From positions 93,870,529 through 93,934,528 of the forward strand of contig OY726566.1 in NCBI GenBank assembly GCA_963383645.1: 64,000 bases of DNA, in the 5' to 3' direction. The stretch's first letter is position 1. Every line of letters begins with the position of its first letter. The position numbers and the translations under genes are program-made. The stretch is from Muscardinus avellanarius. Taxonomy: Eukaryota > Chordata > Mammalia > Rodentia > Gliridae. The notes under the pieces were generated by a model. It was given only the letters and a program-made list of their open reading frames with translations, was not told the origin of the DNA and ran no database searches. This document shows positions 1 through 11,439 of the stretch, piece by piece.

Positions 1-374
1 ATGACTTAAGACAGGTGTGACCATGGATGGAAGGAGGAGCAGCCTGTGATCATTCATTAGTGGGTGAGTTCATTGTGCTGCGTTAGTTTAGGAAGCCCGG
101 AAAGGGCCTTGGTTCTCATAGCCTTCCTCTCCATATGAGAAAAGCCTACCCTCCCTCCTTCCCTCCCTTCCTTCCTTTCTTCCTTTCTTCCTTCCTCCCC
201 TCGCCTCCCCTCCCTTCACCATCTCCCTCTCTCTCTTCCTTCCATACTTTCCTCCTTCATTTCTTCCTCCCATTCCCTCCCTCATTCGTCTATCCACTCA
301 TACTATATTTGCTGAATTCCTGCCATGTATATAGAATATGGTTTTGACTCTTCCGTATAGAGATATTTGCTGAT
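1..374. repeat. Pyrimidine-rich low-complexity tract in intronic DNA
   Basis: Bases about 140-295 are an imperfect CCTT/CCCT tract. The small open frames across it on both strands are compositional and not genes. I see no exon in this segment. Confidence 0.8.
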
Positions 375-954
375 AAAAATACCTGTTTTTTTTTATTACT
401 ATGGCTTTGTAGTCTAGTTTAAAATCAGGTATTATAATTCCTCTTGCATGGTTTTTGTTGCTGAGAACTACTTTGGCTATTTTGGTCTTTTGTTTTTCCA
501 AACAAATTTAAGGACTGATTTTTCTATGTCTGTGAGGACTGATCTTGGTAATTTAATGGGTATTGCGTTGACAGACACTATCCATCGGAAGATTTGGATT
601 TATATCACAGTCGTGTGGAACTTTGGTTCCTGAAGCCTAAGTTTTTGTATGTTACTTGTCTGATACCACTCTACTTCAGTTCCCCCACCTCCTTTTTGCA
701 TGGTCAGCTCTCTGGAAAGCACACATGAGGACTATACCAACTTAGTTTTTTTTTTTCCTCCTCCAGAATTACTGTTATGACTAGGTCTTTGTCTTCTAGA
801 AGAAAAATGAAGTTAGGAGTGGTGGTGCTTGGCTGTACTTGGGAGGCTGAGACAGGGTATCGCAGGCTGAAGGCCAGCCTCAGCAACTTAGTAAGGCCCT
901 GCTTCAAAATAAAAAGGGCTGGCCGGGCGTGGTGGCGCACGCTTGTAATCCCTG
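375..954. repeat. First copy of a ~0.58-kb duplicated segment
   Basis: This segment recurs at 1370-1956. I could find only two substitutions between the copies, apart from two T-runs (9 versus 11 and 11 versus 16 T). It contains an antisense old L1 fragment, unique-looking sequence, an older SINE (809-918) and the first ~33 bp of a young SINE, where the copy stops abruptly. The left edge lies in an A-run. Confidence 0.93.
385..640 (-). mobile_element. Old L1 ORF2 3' fragment, antisense
   Basis: Read on the minus strand, this resembles the 3' part of L1 ORF2; the plus strand shows the familiar antisense string around GCTTTGTAGT...TTGGCTATTTTGG. The same fragment occurs in the duplicate at about 1381-1637. 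Recognition is from general knowledge of L1 and was not aligned. Confidence 0.6.
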
Positions 955-977
955 CTTTATTTCTTCTCTCTTTCTAT

Positions 978-1195
978 TTTTTTTTTTTTTTTTTGGCAGT
1001 ATCGTGGATGGAACCTAAGGGCATTGTACCTCCAAGCTACACCCACAGCCCTATTTTTTAGTCTGTTTTTTAAGTGGTCTCAACTGGGTTGTGAAGGGCT
1101 TCGCTAAGTAGCTGAGGCTGTCCACGAATCTTAATCCTCCGGTCTCAGCCTCCTGAATGCTGGAATTACAAGCGTGCGTCACCATGCCTGGCTCT
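978..1195 (-). mobile_element. B1-dID-type SINE, antisense
   Basis: A T-run precedes an inverted ID-like half (GGATGGAACCTAAGGGCATT, then ACACCCACAGCCC). An inverted B1-like half follows and ends in CACCATGCCTGGC. The element lies between the two duplicated segments. Confidence 0.85.
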
Positions 1196-1369
1196 CTTCC
1201 TATGTTAAGTGGCATTTCCTTTTCTGAATGATTCCCGTAGCACATTAATTTGAACATCTCTAAAAGATTCTTGGAGAAGTCTTAATATGATTGTAATCAG
1301 CCTTCTTAAGCACTTAAATTTTTCTTTTTAGATTTGAGTTTAAAAAATAGCTCTCTTCTTACTTCTGAA

Positions 1370-1956
1370 AAAAATACCTGTTTTTTTTTTTATTACTATG
1401 GCTTTGTAGTCTAGTTTAAAATCAGGTATTATAATTCCTCTTGCATGGTTTTTGTTGCTGAGAACTACTTCGGCTATTTTGGTCTTTTGTTTTTCCAAAC
1501 AAATTTAAGGACTGATTTTTCTATGTCTGTGAGGACTGATCTTGGTAATTTAATGGGTATTGCGTTGACAGACACTATCCATCGGAAGATTTGGATTTAT
1601 ATCACAGTCGTGTGGAACTTTGGTTCCTGAAGCCTAAGTTTTTGTATGTTACTTGTCTGATACCACTCTACTTCAGTTCCCCCACCTCCTTTTTGCATGG
1701 TCAGCTCTCTGGAAAGCACACATGAGGACTATACCAACTTAGTTTTTTTTTTTTTTTTCCTCCTCCAGAATTACTGTTATGACTAGGTCTTTGTCTTCTA
1801 GAAGAAAAATGAAGTTAGGAGTGGTGGTGCTTGGCTGTACTTGGGAGGCTGAGACAGGGTATCGCAGGCTGAAGGCCAGCCTCAGCAACTTAGTAAGACC
1901 CTGCTTCAAAATAAAAAGGGCTGGCCGGGCGTGGTGGCGCACGCTTGTAATCCCTG
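1370..1956. repeat. Second copy of the ~0.58-kb duplicated segment
   Basis: This matches 375-954. Here the young SINE cut off at the end of the first copy continues to its full length, so this copy is probably the source arrangement. The right breakpoint lies inside that SINE, after TTGTAATCCCTG. Confidence 0.93.
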
Positions 1957-2168
1957 AGCTTGGGAGGCGGAGACAGGAGGATTGAGCAGGTTCGAAGTCA
2001 GCTGTGCTGGCTTAAGAGACCCTGTTTCCAAATAAAAATATAAAAATAGGTCTGGGAGTGTAGCCCGGAGGTAGAAGGGTTTCCAGGAACCCCAGTACCA
2101 CCAAAAAAAAAGGGGGGCTGGAGGTGTAGCCCAGGGTTAAGAACACCCCTGGGTTCAGTCTCCAGTCC
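1806..2168 (+). mobile_element. SINE cluster: older element, full young element, ID half
   Basis: An older SINE spans 1806-1920. A complete young SINE spans 1924-2107, with the diagnostic CTTAAGAGACCCTGTTTCC and the altered tail GGTTTCCAGGAACCCCAGT. A partial ID-like half follows at 2113-2168. Confidence 0.85.
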
Positions 2169-2681
2169 TTGCTTTCTGAGATGAGATAGTCCTCTTTGCT
2201 TGTAGATGATTAGCTTATAATGTGATTGTCTGACCCCCTTCCTGGCTTTGAGAAATACTTGCTGAGCCAATGAATGAAGAAATGAATGGCCAAAGGCTAC
2301 ACTCATCTTTGAGTGTGATGGGCCAGAGCCTCCCTCCAGAGGGTCCCACCGATTCCTTCATTGTCCCCTTGATTCCTTCATCGTTCTTCCCAGCTGGTGA
2401 GCGGGCAGGGAGTTGAACTAGAATCACTGTTTTACCATATCTCGATTTTTTCTAAAAGTCACCCCCATTCCTCTCATGATACACTTACTTCTCTAGAAAT
2501 GGATTTCTCGTCTGAACCGTGGAGCCGAGTCTTGGTTTTCCTTCTCCCTCCTCAGGCTCCCTCCCATCTTTCCACCCCAACTTGCCAATATTGGGGAGCC
2601 CAGGGCTCCGTCCTTGGCTGGCCCTTCCCTCCCTCCCTCTTCTCTCCTTTTCCTTATCTCTCCTCACTTCCTCCAGAACCA
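2169..2681. other. Unique intronic sequence, no gene seen
   Basis: This is mixed-composition sequence with short pyrimidine-rich stretches. No splice-supported exon or recognisable repeat was found. Confidence 0.6.
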
Positions 2682-2906
2682 AAATCCTGATTTTTTTTTT
2701 TTTTTTTTTGGTGGTACTGGGGTTCCTGGAAGCCCTTCTATCTCCGGGCTACACTCCCAGCCCCATTTTTATATTTTTTTAAATTTGGAAACAGGGTCTC
2801 TTAAGCCAGCGCGGCTGGCTTCGAACCTGCGCGATCCTCCTGTCTCCGCCTCCCAAGCGCGGGGATTACAAGCGTGGCCACCACGCCCGGCGAAAATCCT
2901 GATTTT
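2682..2906 (-). mobile_element. Young SINE with target-site duplication
   Basis: A poly(T) start and inverted young-subfamily sequence are flanked by the direct repeat AAAATCCTGATTTT on both sides (about 2682 and 2894). The preserved B-box-like GGTTCGAAGCC and near-perfect flanks indicate a recent insertion. Confidence 0.9.
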
Positions 2907-3343
2907 GCTCTAAGCCTTCATCACCTGTAACCTTCTCCCCCTTCGTTGATGGCCACTCCATATTTTCAGGATCAGGCCCAAAACTTTGTAGTTTTTTTTT
3001 TTCTTTCCCACCCAATATTTAATCTGTCTCGGGAAATCCCATTGACTGCACCTTCAGAGCTCCTTCTTCCTGCCAACACAGCTGCCTGCCTGATGTGCTG
3101 TGCTGTCCAGTGTCCTCGGGCCACTGTGACATGGGCGTCTGCGACGAGGGAAGAATGACACTCGCAGACCAACAGAACGTCCATTGCAAACTGCTTTCTC
3201 CCAGAGTCCGTGCCATCTGCCAGAAGAAAGGAGCAGGCCACCCTAGGTCCCCTAGGTGGCTGGGTCAGCCTTGATGCCCAGTGGAGGCCTTTGGGCCAAG
3301 TGCCTTCGATTGCTCCGCACTGTCTCTGAAAGCCAACATCACC

Positions 3344-3392
<49 letters not shown>

Positions 3393-4299
3393 AGGGGGAG
3401 GGAGGGAGAGAGTGTGGGGGAGAGGGAGAGAGGGTGGGGGAGAGGGAGAGAGGGAGGGAGAGAGGGAGGGAGGGAGGGAGAGAGAGAGAGAGAGAGAACG
3501 CGCGCAAGCGAGCGCACCCGAGGGAGGGGTTCCCAGAGCCAGCAACCATTCCCAGGGGCTGGTCTGGGGTTTATCTACTTCTCCGAATCCTCTTTCAGTT
3601 GGAGTCTCGGAGGCAGTTTCCTGGGATTGTTGCACAGTGTCTTTCTTGGAGCCTCTTTCTCTTAGTTGGGGTTCCAGACGATGTTTCCTGGACTCTTCAG
3701 GAAATCTCCTGGGATTGCTGATCAGCAGAAGAAAAAACAAAACTGCAGTGTTGTGATGCTCTGGTCACTCTCAGGAGACTTCTGATCCCATTATCACTTG
3801 ACACCTGGGCGGTCTGGCCATTTTCAGGAGCTTTGGGAGTCAGCATTTGTTGCCTCTCAGGAAGTGAGGTTTTTCTTCTGCCGTGGCCCTCAGTCCCCAC
3901 CTGCCCACTTCTTTTCTACCTCTTCATCTGCACTAAGGTCCCCGTGGATCTCCCTGCATCTACCAGTGCCGCCTTCGGCCATTCACAAGCACAGGTGGTG
4001 GTGATGGGTTACACACCTGCCGGAGCCCGCCCCGCCTGTGCAGGTCCCTGCGATAGCTTTCCATGCCATGAAGCATCTTTTGGTTTCCTGCAGCGCTCTG
4101 CAAGATCTGGTCTTCTGGGTGTCTCCGATCTCATCCCTACCCCTCCTCCTACCAACACTAGCTGTCTCATTTCCCCTCTAACCCATCAGCACTCCCGCCT
4201 CAAGATCATGACGCCGCTTCCTGTTTTCTGGAACACTCTTCTGCCAGACAGATGTGGCTAACTCCCTTACCTCCTTCAAATTTTAACTTGGATTTTATT
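2907..4299. repeat. Unique sequence with a (GA)n tract
   Basis: Bases about 3346-3500 are a GA/GGGA microsatellite, which produces long arginine-, glutamate- or serine-rich frames on both strands that are not genes. The rest is unique intron-like DNA, and I recognise no exon. Confidence 0.7.
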
Positions 4300-4470
4300 T
4301 TACTTTATTTATTTATTTTTACAGGGGATTGAACCCAGGAACATTATACACCCTTGGGTTCTACACTCCCAGCACTTTTTATTTTGAAACAGGGTGTTGC
4401 TAGATTGAGGAGGGTCTTTCCAAGTTGCTGAGGGTGGCCTCGAACCTGCCAGCCTCCCAAGTACTGCAGC
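4300..4470 (-). mobile_element. Degraded SINE, antisense
   Basis: The inverted ID-like half (GGGGATTGAACCCAGGAACA) is followed by a decayed B1-like half. Confidence 0.75.
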
Positions 4471-5496
4471 CCGCTAACCCTTCCTTCACCCTCGCTGGCT
4501 CTGCTTTGCTCTGCTTTTTCTTTTGCTTAAGCTCTCATTACTATTAGATATTAGGTTATCTGATTTCTTATTTGTTCTTCATCTCCTTCTGCTAGACTAT
4601 AAACCCCCCAAGGGCAGGAATCTGTTTTCCCCCAATGTATTCTGACGACCTAGTAGAATACCAGGCGCTCAGTTAGTATTTCTTGAATGAATGAAGGACT
4701 AGGCGGCCAGCCACATATCTTTGCTGCCTCTCAGTTTTCTTATCTGTAGAGATAATAGTAATAAAAAGCTAGGTCGTTTAAAAGATTAAAGGAGTCAATT
4801 GATATAAACGTCCTGACATAAAACAAGTACTCAGTAAGTATTATTTTATTTTTAACCACCAAAGCAAGGCGCTGTTAGAGCAGATGTTAGGAGCATAGTA
4901 AGATACCAAGTTTTCAACAGTAAGATTTTGACAGGTAAGCAGCGCAGTCCGTGCTTTTACAGATGCCCCTCCTCCCTCACTCCGGCGGTCACTGCACACA
5001 CAGCACATTGCTGTCGCTCTCTGCCATTTCACGCTATCACCTTCATTCTCAAATACATACGTGCTCAATACCCATCATCAGAGCCCAGTCTGATGTCTGT
5101 CTAGTGGTTTTGTTGCCTAAATTTAATTTTTTACTAGACATAGAAAGGGCTGAGGTTTGAAACAGTCTGTTATATGGTTATACTTTATACCTGAATTGAA
5201 CTTTTAATTATTTATATATTTCTTGGTTTTATTTATTTTGTCAACTTTTATTGTCCCTGTGTAGCATCTTATTTGTCTCCTTTAAATGTCTGTCATTTCC
5301 TTTTAAATCTTTTTCTTAAGCCCAGATTCTTCATTTTTTTTCTGACCCCCCAAATTTCCTCCACACGATATTATTTCTTAGGTTTCTTCATTCTTGTATT
5401 TCCTCTAATTTATATTATATATAATATTCATCTAATATATTATATATATATATATTAATCTTAAATCTTTCTTGTTTTCATTTCTTCAGTGACTTT
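4471..5496. other. AT-rich unique intronic sequence
   Basis: No exon was seen. The stretch ends in an AT-repeat-like segment (5410-5460) and a short GT run just before the next SINE. Confidence 0.55.
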
Positions 5497-5876
5497 TTTT
5501 GTGTGTGTGTGTGATACTGGGGATGGAACCCAGGGGCCTTCTACCTCCGGGTTACACTCCCAGACCTATTTTATATTTTATTTGGAAACAGGGTCTCTTA
5601 AGCCAGCTGAGGCTATCTTCAAACCTGCGCAATCCTCCTGTCTCGGCCTCCCAAGCACGGGGATTGCAAGTGTGTGCCACCACGCCCAGCCTTTGATGAC
5701 TTTTTAATATTTTTAATTATTGCCAGAGTTCTGGCACTTCATTTAAGAGTTCTTAAAATTACAACTTATTTATTCTTTAGTGTTTGTGGTTTTCTTTTCT
5801 TCAGTGCTGGGGATGGAACCCAGGGCTTTGTGCATGCCAGGCAAGTGTTCTACCACTGAGCTATATCCACAGCCAT
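5497..5876 (-). mobile_element. Two antisense SINE pieces
   Basis: A young element lies at 5505-5695. A separate ID-like fragment lies at about 5797-5876, with GCTGGGGATGGAACCCAGGG and ACTGAGCTATATCCACAGCC. Confidence 0.85.
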
Positions 5877-7149
5877 TTTGTCATTTTCTTAATATCTTGT
5901 TTATTTTGAAATAGTAGGTTTCATATTTTCATGGTTTTCTATGCAAACTTTCATTATAGGGAGGCTATTTGGTCTTTTATCTTTTTTTCTTATAATAACC
6001 ATATGAAATTTGACAAACTTCCTGTTGCTCATTTTTATATGCTATTAGTTTTCTCATATTTTTAATTGGGACCATGATTCCTTCAAATAGCACTAAACTA
6101 TATGGTGGTTTCCCTCATGAGATTTCCTGGCACTGCCCCTGTCAACCATGAAAACATTAGGATGATATTAAGTAAAATCACAGTAGTAAATATTGTATTT
6201 TATTTTACTAACTTAGTATGATTCAGGAAGAATAAAAAGTTCACATGAAAATGGATAATAACAAAGAGAAAATGATATTAGGATCACAGGAGATTTGGTT
6301 AATACATAGTTGTTTCATAGTAAAATAAAGCTATTTTGATTATATTTATGGAGGTATTTAAACATATGCTTTGATGTAATGTCTCATGGCAGCCTCTCCT
6401 GACCTCTCAACATGTATTTTCATCTTCTGCTTGCATGGAACCACAGAACTGCTAGCCAGGGGAAGAGTAGAATGATCTTGGTAACCAATATCTTTCTGTG
6501 AGTCTGTGCTCAGTAAGTTCACAGTAGCTCTCATGTGTCAGTTTCTAAAGGAACAGCTTTAAAGACTTGATGTAGACTTTTTCAAGCTAGGAACAGTTGG
6601 CAGCAAGTTCTACTCCAGATGATAAAGATTGGTAAACATTCACTCTTTGTATTATCCCTGCAGATTTACACTGTCGTACACTGTTGATCTCCTGCTCTGC
6701 TCTAAGGTGCATGTACGGTATGCAGGAGATAGCGTGGGGACCAGGGAGCCTTCTGCTGTGGGATGTGACTTGTGTTCCCAGCGATGTTCAGTGTGCCACT
6801 CTTTGTTTCACGACTAAGCAGTCACTCCTGCAGATAAGCTTTTGTAGTGCAAAAATGTTTTTTGGATCACATCAACTTAATCCTCAAAAACTAAGTCTTA
6901 ATATATTCCCCTAAAGACATGCAAACACTTGAAACGATTCTAGTTCTCAAGGCTAAGACAGGTGGTCAGCCCAAAGTTGTGGACTATCACCACGAAAAAT
7001 AGCATGCATACTTTCCCTAGAAGGTAATTTCCTATGCAATGTTAAGTGAATGCGAACTCGAGTGGGGCTTGCTTTTAATAACATAAGAAATCAAAATAGC
7101 CAGACATATTTCAGATTAAGTCAATGCAAGCAAACATTTGTATATTGTT
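5877..7149. other. Unique intronic sequence
   Basis: AT-rich DNA without a recognisable repeat. A short open stretch follows a good acceptor (CCCTGCAG at about 6655-6662), but no frame could be linked in phase to a neighbouring exon, so no gene is called. Confidence 0.5.
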
Positions 7150-7335
7150 TGTTTGTTTTGTTTAAATATACCTACTGGGGATTGAACCCAGAGCCATTCT
7201 ACCTCTGAGCTACTCCCCCAGCCTGACTTTTTAAATTTCTGATTTGGAAACAGTCTCGCTAAGCTGCGGAAGGCCTCACTAAGTTGCAGAGGCTGGCTTC
7301 GAACCTGCGATTCTCCTGTCTCACCCTCCCAATAT
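7150..7335 (-). mobile_element. SINE, antisense
   Basis: The inverted ID half (TGGGGATTGAACCCAGAGCC) and a B1-like half with a partly duplicated GCTAAG/CACTAAG block are visible. Confidence 0.8.
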
Positions 7336-8128
7336 TTGTGTATATTAAATGCACTTGTTATTTAAATAAGTATTAATACATCTTGGTAAATGATAGTCTT
7401 TTATGCAATGCAAATAAGCACTTGCCAATTTAACCATTTTCTTATAAGTTAAGAATTCTATATATTATGTTTGAAGTCCAGTACATGGATAGTGGCTAAA
7501 CAGCTTATATTTCATCTGAGTATAAACCCTACATTGTTTATAAAACAGCAGTGCTGTGTTGTCACTGTTGCTGTTTCTCTATCTTTTCCTGCCCCTATCA
7601 CTAGATTAGAACCCTTTTGAATGCAAAGGCTCTTATATCTCTGCATTACCACTGGATTCTTACCACGTATTGACAGCAATAGTGATAGAGATGAGATGCA
7701 GAAGGCTTCCCAGTTTTCTTCTGTTTCAGGGTCATACTTAAATGTGATTGGTTATATTCATCCAGTCAGTCATGTGCTAAGATCTGGGAAGACTAAAATC
7801 CAATAACAATCTAGACCCCTGAGAGGTCCATAATCTCATTAAAAAGATAAAAATACAAACAGGAAGCATTAATAAAACCACCCACATTATCATTTGGGTG
7901 TTAGTTAAAATGTTTATTTTAAATTGAAGTCTTCATAAAAATACTTTTATTTATAAAATTTATTATATTCCACTGAACAAATATCATTTTTTAATACCTG
8001 TCTTCTCCCACCCCTTTTCCTTTTCATTTATTTGGCAACCTCTAGTAAAAAGAAAATTAATATAACTATTTAGTCATCTGACATATTTGTTGCACTAATA
8101 TAATTTTCTGATCATATATCTTGCCTAG
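7336..8128. other. AT-rich intronic sequence up to an LRGUK exon
   Basis: No repeat or gene was recognised. The stretch ends in the polypyrimidine-poor acceptor TCTTGCCTAG that precedes the exon at 8129. Confidence 0.5.
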
Positions 8129-8217
8129 GAAAGAGAGTCTGTTCACAGGCAGCATGAGACAGCCCGGCAGGCACTCACGGGAAAGACCCCACCTGGTCAC
8201 ATACACCTGTTTCAGAG
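8129..8217 (+). CDS. LRGUK: LRGUK, fourth-from-last coding exon
   Basis: This exon of 29 codons plus two bases lies between acceptor TTGCCTAG and donor AG|GTAGCA. It is read from phase 0 and encodes a basic stretch containing TARQALTGKTPPGHIHLFQ. The trailing AG joins the first G of the exon at 10472 to make Arg, and the same phase logic holds through two more exons to a stop. LRGUK carries leucine-rich repeats and a guanylate kinase-like domain and acts in sperm head shaping and flagellum formation. This exon would lie C-terminal to the kinase-like domain. The assignment rests on position upstream of, and convergent with, SLC35B4, as in other mammals, and on my recall of the C-terminus. The exonic nature itself is well supported. 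Confidence 0.75.
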
Positions 8218-9221
8218 GTAGCAATTTATCATATTTATTGATACCTGAGCAATATTAGATTTATTTGCTAGTGTCCAAATATACTAAATGAATCTTAAAT
8301 AATCAATGTAAACAGGGACCTGTGTACTAAATGGACTCTGTGATTTAGTAGTAAACCTGGTTCTGAAAGTTATATTTCATTGAAATGTACAATGTCTTCA
8401 TAGCTACAGCTACTAGAAACTGGTGATTTTTTTAAAATAGACTTAAGGGAATGATATTTCTAGTGATGTATGAATACAAGGATGAGCCTTCACCAAGGCT
8501 ATTCCTGAATGAAAGTTAATTAACTCCTATCGAGTTCCCTGTCCTTGTCTATCATGACTCAAAACTGTAGTAATCATTTGTGGGGTCATTTGTTCAGTGT
8601 CGCCTTTCCATATTAGACTGTAAATTCCATGGATATAAGGACCATTGTTGTGTGTATTAATCCATGAATTCTTAGTCCCTGCTATAATGTTTTATTAGTG
8701 ATTCCCATATAATAGTGGTTTCATAGATACTAGTGGCTATAATCATTATTAATTATTGTCCTATTCATTACTACATATGAAGAGGACTCTGTAGGCTCTA
8801 AGTTTTACCCAAAATGAATAGCCAGGTCATCAGATGGTATATAATCTTTGCATGTTATTTTCTCTTAATGTCATGGGGTCTCAGTTCTGAATTCTCCTCC
8901 TCTGTGTGACCTTTTACAATATTTGAATAATGAAATGGAGAAGTCCTGTTTTTAGAAAATTGATAAGAGCACTGACTAAATTTTAGCCTTTGCAAAAGCC
9001 TATTAGTAAAGTTAAGAATGCAATGACTCAAGGAGGCAGAATTTTAAAAGGAATTTAATCTGTTTTAATTTCAGTTTTTCTTATTGTCTGTAATATTCTT
9101 TGTTGAGAATCTTTAATCAATATAAATAAAATTAAAATTTTGTCTTTTTGCTGCCATATTTTTAAAAAAGTGTGATTAACTTACTCCATATGTGTAGGCT
9201 ACCTTCGTATGGTCTGATTCA
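8218..9221. other. LRGUK intron, unique sequence
   Basis: AT-rich DNA with no exon or repeat that I can identify. Confidence 0.55.
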
Positions 9222-9443
9222 AAATACAGGCTGTGTGCCGGGCGTGGTGGCGCACACTTGTAATCCCCGCACTTGGGAGGCAGAGACAGAAGGATGGCGC
9301 AGTTTCGAAGCCAGCCGCGCTGGCTTAAGAGACCCTGTTTCCAAATAAAATATAAAATAGGTCTAGGACTGTAGCCCAGAGGTAGAAGGGTTCCATCCCC
9401 AGTACCACCAAAAAAAAAAAAAAAAAAAATACAGGCTGTGTGG
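9222..9443 (+). mobile_element. Young SINE with target-site duplication
   Basis: The element runs from GCCGGGCGTGG to a 20-plus A tail. The direct repeat AATACAGGCTGTGTG is present before and after it. Its tail lacks the inserted TTCCAGGAACC seen in most young copies. Confidence 0.9.
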
Positions 9444-10047
9444 TGTTGGGAGAATGGGGGAGGAGATGATGCTCCTCAGGGTGGCTGATGCTGGGAACCG
9501 TGTGACCACTGACTGACCAGCAGTGTGTCTTGCCTCTTCAAAATACTTTGGGCAGAGAAACTAAGCTGCAAGTGAATTGTTATTTGGGCAGATAGATGCT
9601 TTGGATTTGCGTGCATTTATATGCAATGGGGCTGCTTTGTGCATAGTGACTCCCGCAAGTCCGAGGGGAGTTTTTAGTTTATTCACTGAAAATGGCTAAC
9701 AATTCTTTTTCTTTATGGTCACTGAGGGAACAGGCACATGTAGTCTCTTTATGTGAATAGATGAAAAACTGTTTTATACTAGACTATAGTTCAGAGTATA
9801 ATATTAGAATTTTCAGAAAGAGTTCACTTGGGTACCATTTCAAAGCATTTGATTATAAACAAAACTGGAAAAATATCTATTTCAATTTTTATAGTAGTTG
9901 GTATATTGCTGGACCTTTCATAACAAATGGGTTTCCAGTGGAATACATGCAGATCAGAAAGAAGATAATTTGCCAATATCAATGGTATAATTGATAAGAC
10001 ATATTCACAATAATACAAATATGCTTAATATTCAAATTAGGATGTAA
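9444..10047. other. LRGUK intron, unique sequence
   Basis: No exon was supported. The open frames at 9761-10018 are AT-rich and lack splice sites. Confidence 0.5.
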
Positions 10048-10262
10048 AGTCTAACATGGTGGCATACTCCTGTAATCCCAGTACTTAAGAGGCTAAGACA
10101 GGAAGATCATAGGTTCACAGCCAGCCTTAGCAATTTAGCAAGGCTTTCAGCAATTTAGTGAGATCTTGTTTCAAAATAAAAATGAAAATAGGGCTATGGA
10201 ATATCTCAGAGGTAAAAGGACCCTGGGTTCAACCCCAGCAACCCCCCACCAAAAAAAAGAAA
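10048..10262 (+). mobile_element. Older SINE
   Basis: B1-like half, then a duplicated CAGCAATTTAG block, then an ID-like half and an A-rich tail. Many substitutions mark it as an older copy. Confidence 0.85.
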
Positions 10263-10471
10263 AAGAAAAAAATTAGAATGTAATGATGCCAGCATCTAAG
10301 ACTGGCTCTGAAATGAGTGTATCTAAGTGGACACATTGTATTTTTCTGAATAGATTTTATTGACATTTGCATTTACATGTGTTACAAAAGTCAATATTTT
10401 GGTATTATTATATGTGTGTATGTTTGATATCACTATAAAATTCTTTGGGTTAAAAAAAACTTCAATTTTAG

Positions 10472-10597
10472 GGGTCCAGTGCCAGTGCCTGCAATCAATA
10501 GTCTACAGTGTTTTACAACTGAAGAGGATCTACAGAAATATTTGGAATTTGGTGAAGATTATTTCAAACCTTTCTTTGGAGCATATGCTGAAAGGAG
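10472..10597 (+). CDS. LRGUK: LRGUK, third-from-last coding exon
   Basis: One base, 41 codons and two bases lie between acceptor CAATTTTAG and donor AG|GTAAATG. The first G completes Arg with the exon at 8129; the last AG joins T of the next exon to make Ser. The encoded stretch includes VPVPAINSLQCFTTEEDLQ and ends FFGAYAER. It is acidic and aromatic-rich, with no transmembrane segment. It lies in the region C-terminal to the guanylate kinase-like domain, whose role is poorly known. The in-phase joints at both ends make a chance open frame very unlikely. The gene name depends mainly on gene order. Confidence 0.78.
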
Positions 10598-11213
10598 GTA
10601 AATGAAGTTTAGTTAGATAGCATTGGTTATTTTCTGATGGTTACTTAAAATTGTGGTATTTATCCCTGGGCTTCAAAGAAATCCTAAAACTGAGAAGCAG
10701 TGCCCTACTCTCCACTATAGAATATTTAGAAGGATGTAGGTTCATGTGATTGGCAACTTCTGTCTGGGACTTTGGATCTTGGGACACAAAGAGTCAGGCA
10801 GTGAGAAATATTCAAGTCACCATTAGCAGAAGAACCAAGACTCCATAGGAACGGCCAAGCATTTCCTGTGTCGTGCAAGCAATGGTGGTGTACCAATCTT
10901 CTCCTGTATTGCTACTCAGTTCTGCTCTGGCGTACCCTGGTTCCTGTCCAGTTTATAAGTCTGGTTCTCTAGTTTCTATGAAGTCTATGATTTACTCAGT
11001 AGCCTCCCAAGGATTCCCTCTTTAATATTCAAATCAGCCAGAGCTGATATCTGTAAATTGCAGCCAACATCCCTGGTTAATACAGTGCACTGTTTTAAAA
11101 AGTTGATCAACTGTTATCTAATTACATGAAAGGCTATTCCAGGGTTCTAATGTTTAATATGTCGAAGTGTGGTTCAAAGGCTCTATGTCGTAGATTGATT
11201 AAAATGTTAATGA
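10598..11213. other. LRGUK intron, unique sequence
   Basis: No repeat or exon was recognised. Confidence 0.5.
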
Positions 11214-11430
11214 AAAGCTAGGCGTGGTGGCGCACGCTTGTAATCCCTGTACTTGGTAGACCGAGACAGGAGGGTCTCACAGTTTCAAAGCCAGCCTCAG
11301 CTACGTCGTGAGGCTCTCAGCAACTTAGTAAGATCCTATTAAAAAAAAAAAAAACATAAAATAGGCCTGGGACTATAGCCTGAAGTAGAATGCTCCTAGG
11401 TTTCACCCCCAGTACCACATACACAAAAAA
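11214..11430 (+). mobile_element. SINE
   Basis: Starts at GCTAGGCGTGGTGGCGCACG, with an internal A-run and a decayed ID-like half ending in CCCAGTACCAC. Confidence 0.85.
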
Positions 11431-11439
11431 TATTAATGA

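Noticed and set aside
2972..3756. Several frames of 94-181 codons on both strands
   Set aside because: They cross a (GA)n tract that gives RERERE or SLSLSL strings; there is no gene signal.
6629..6914. Possible exon after the acceptor CCCTGCAG near 6662
   Set aside because: No frame links in phase to the LRGUK exon at 8129, which begins in phase 0, and no clear donor ends the stretch.
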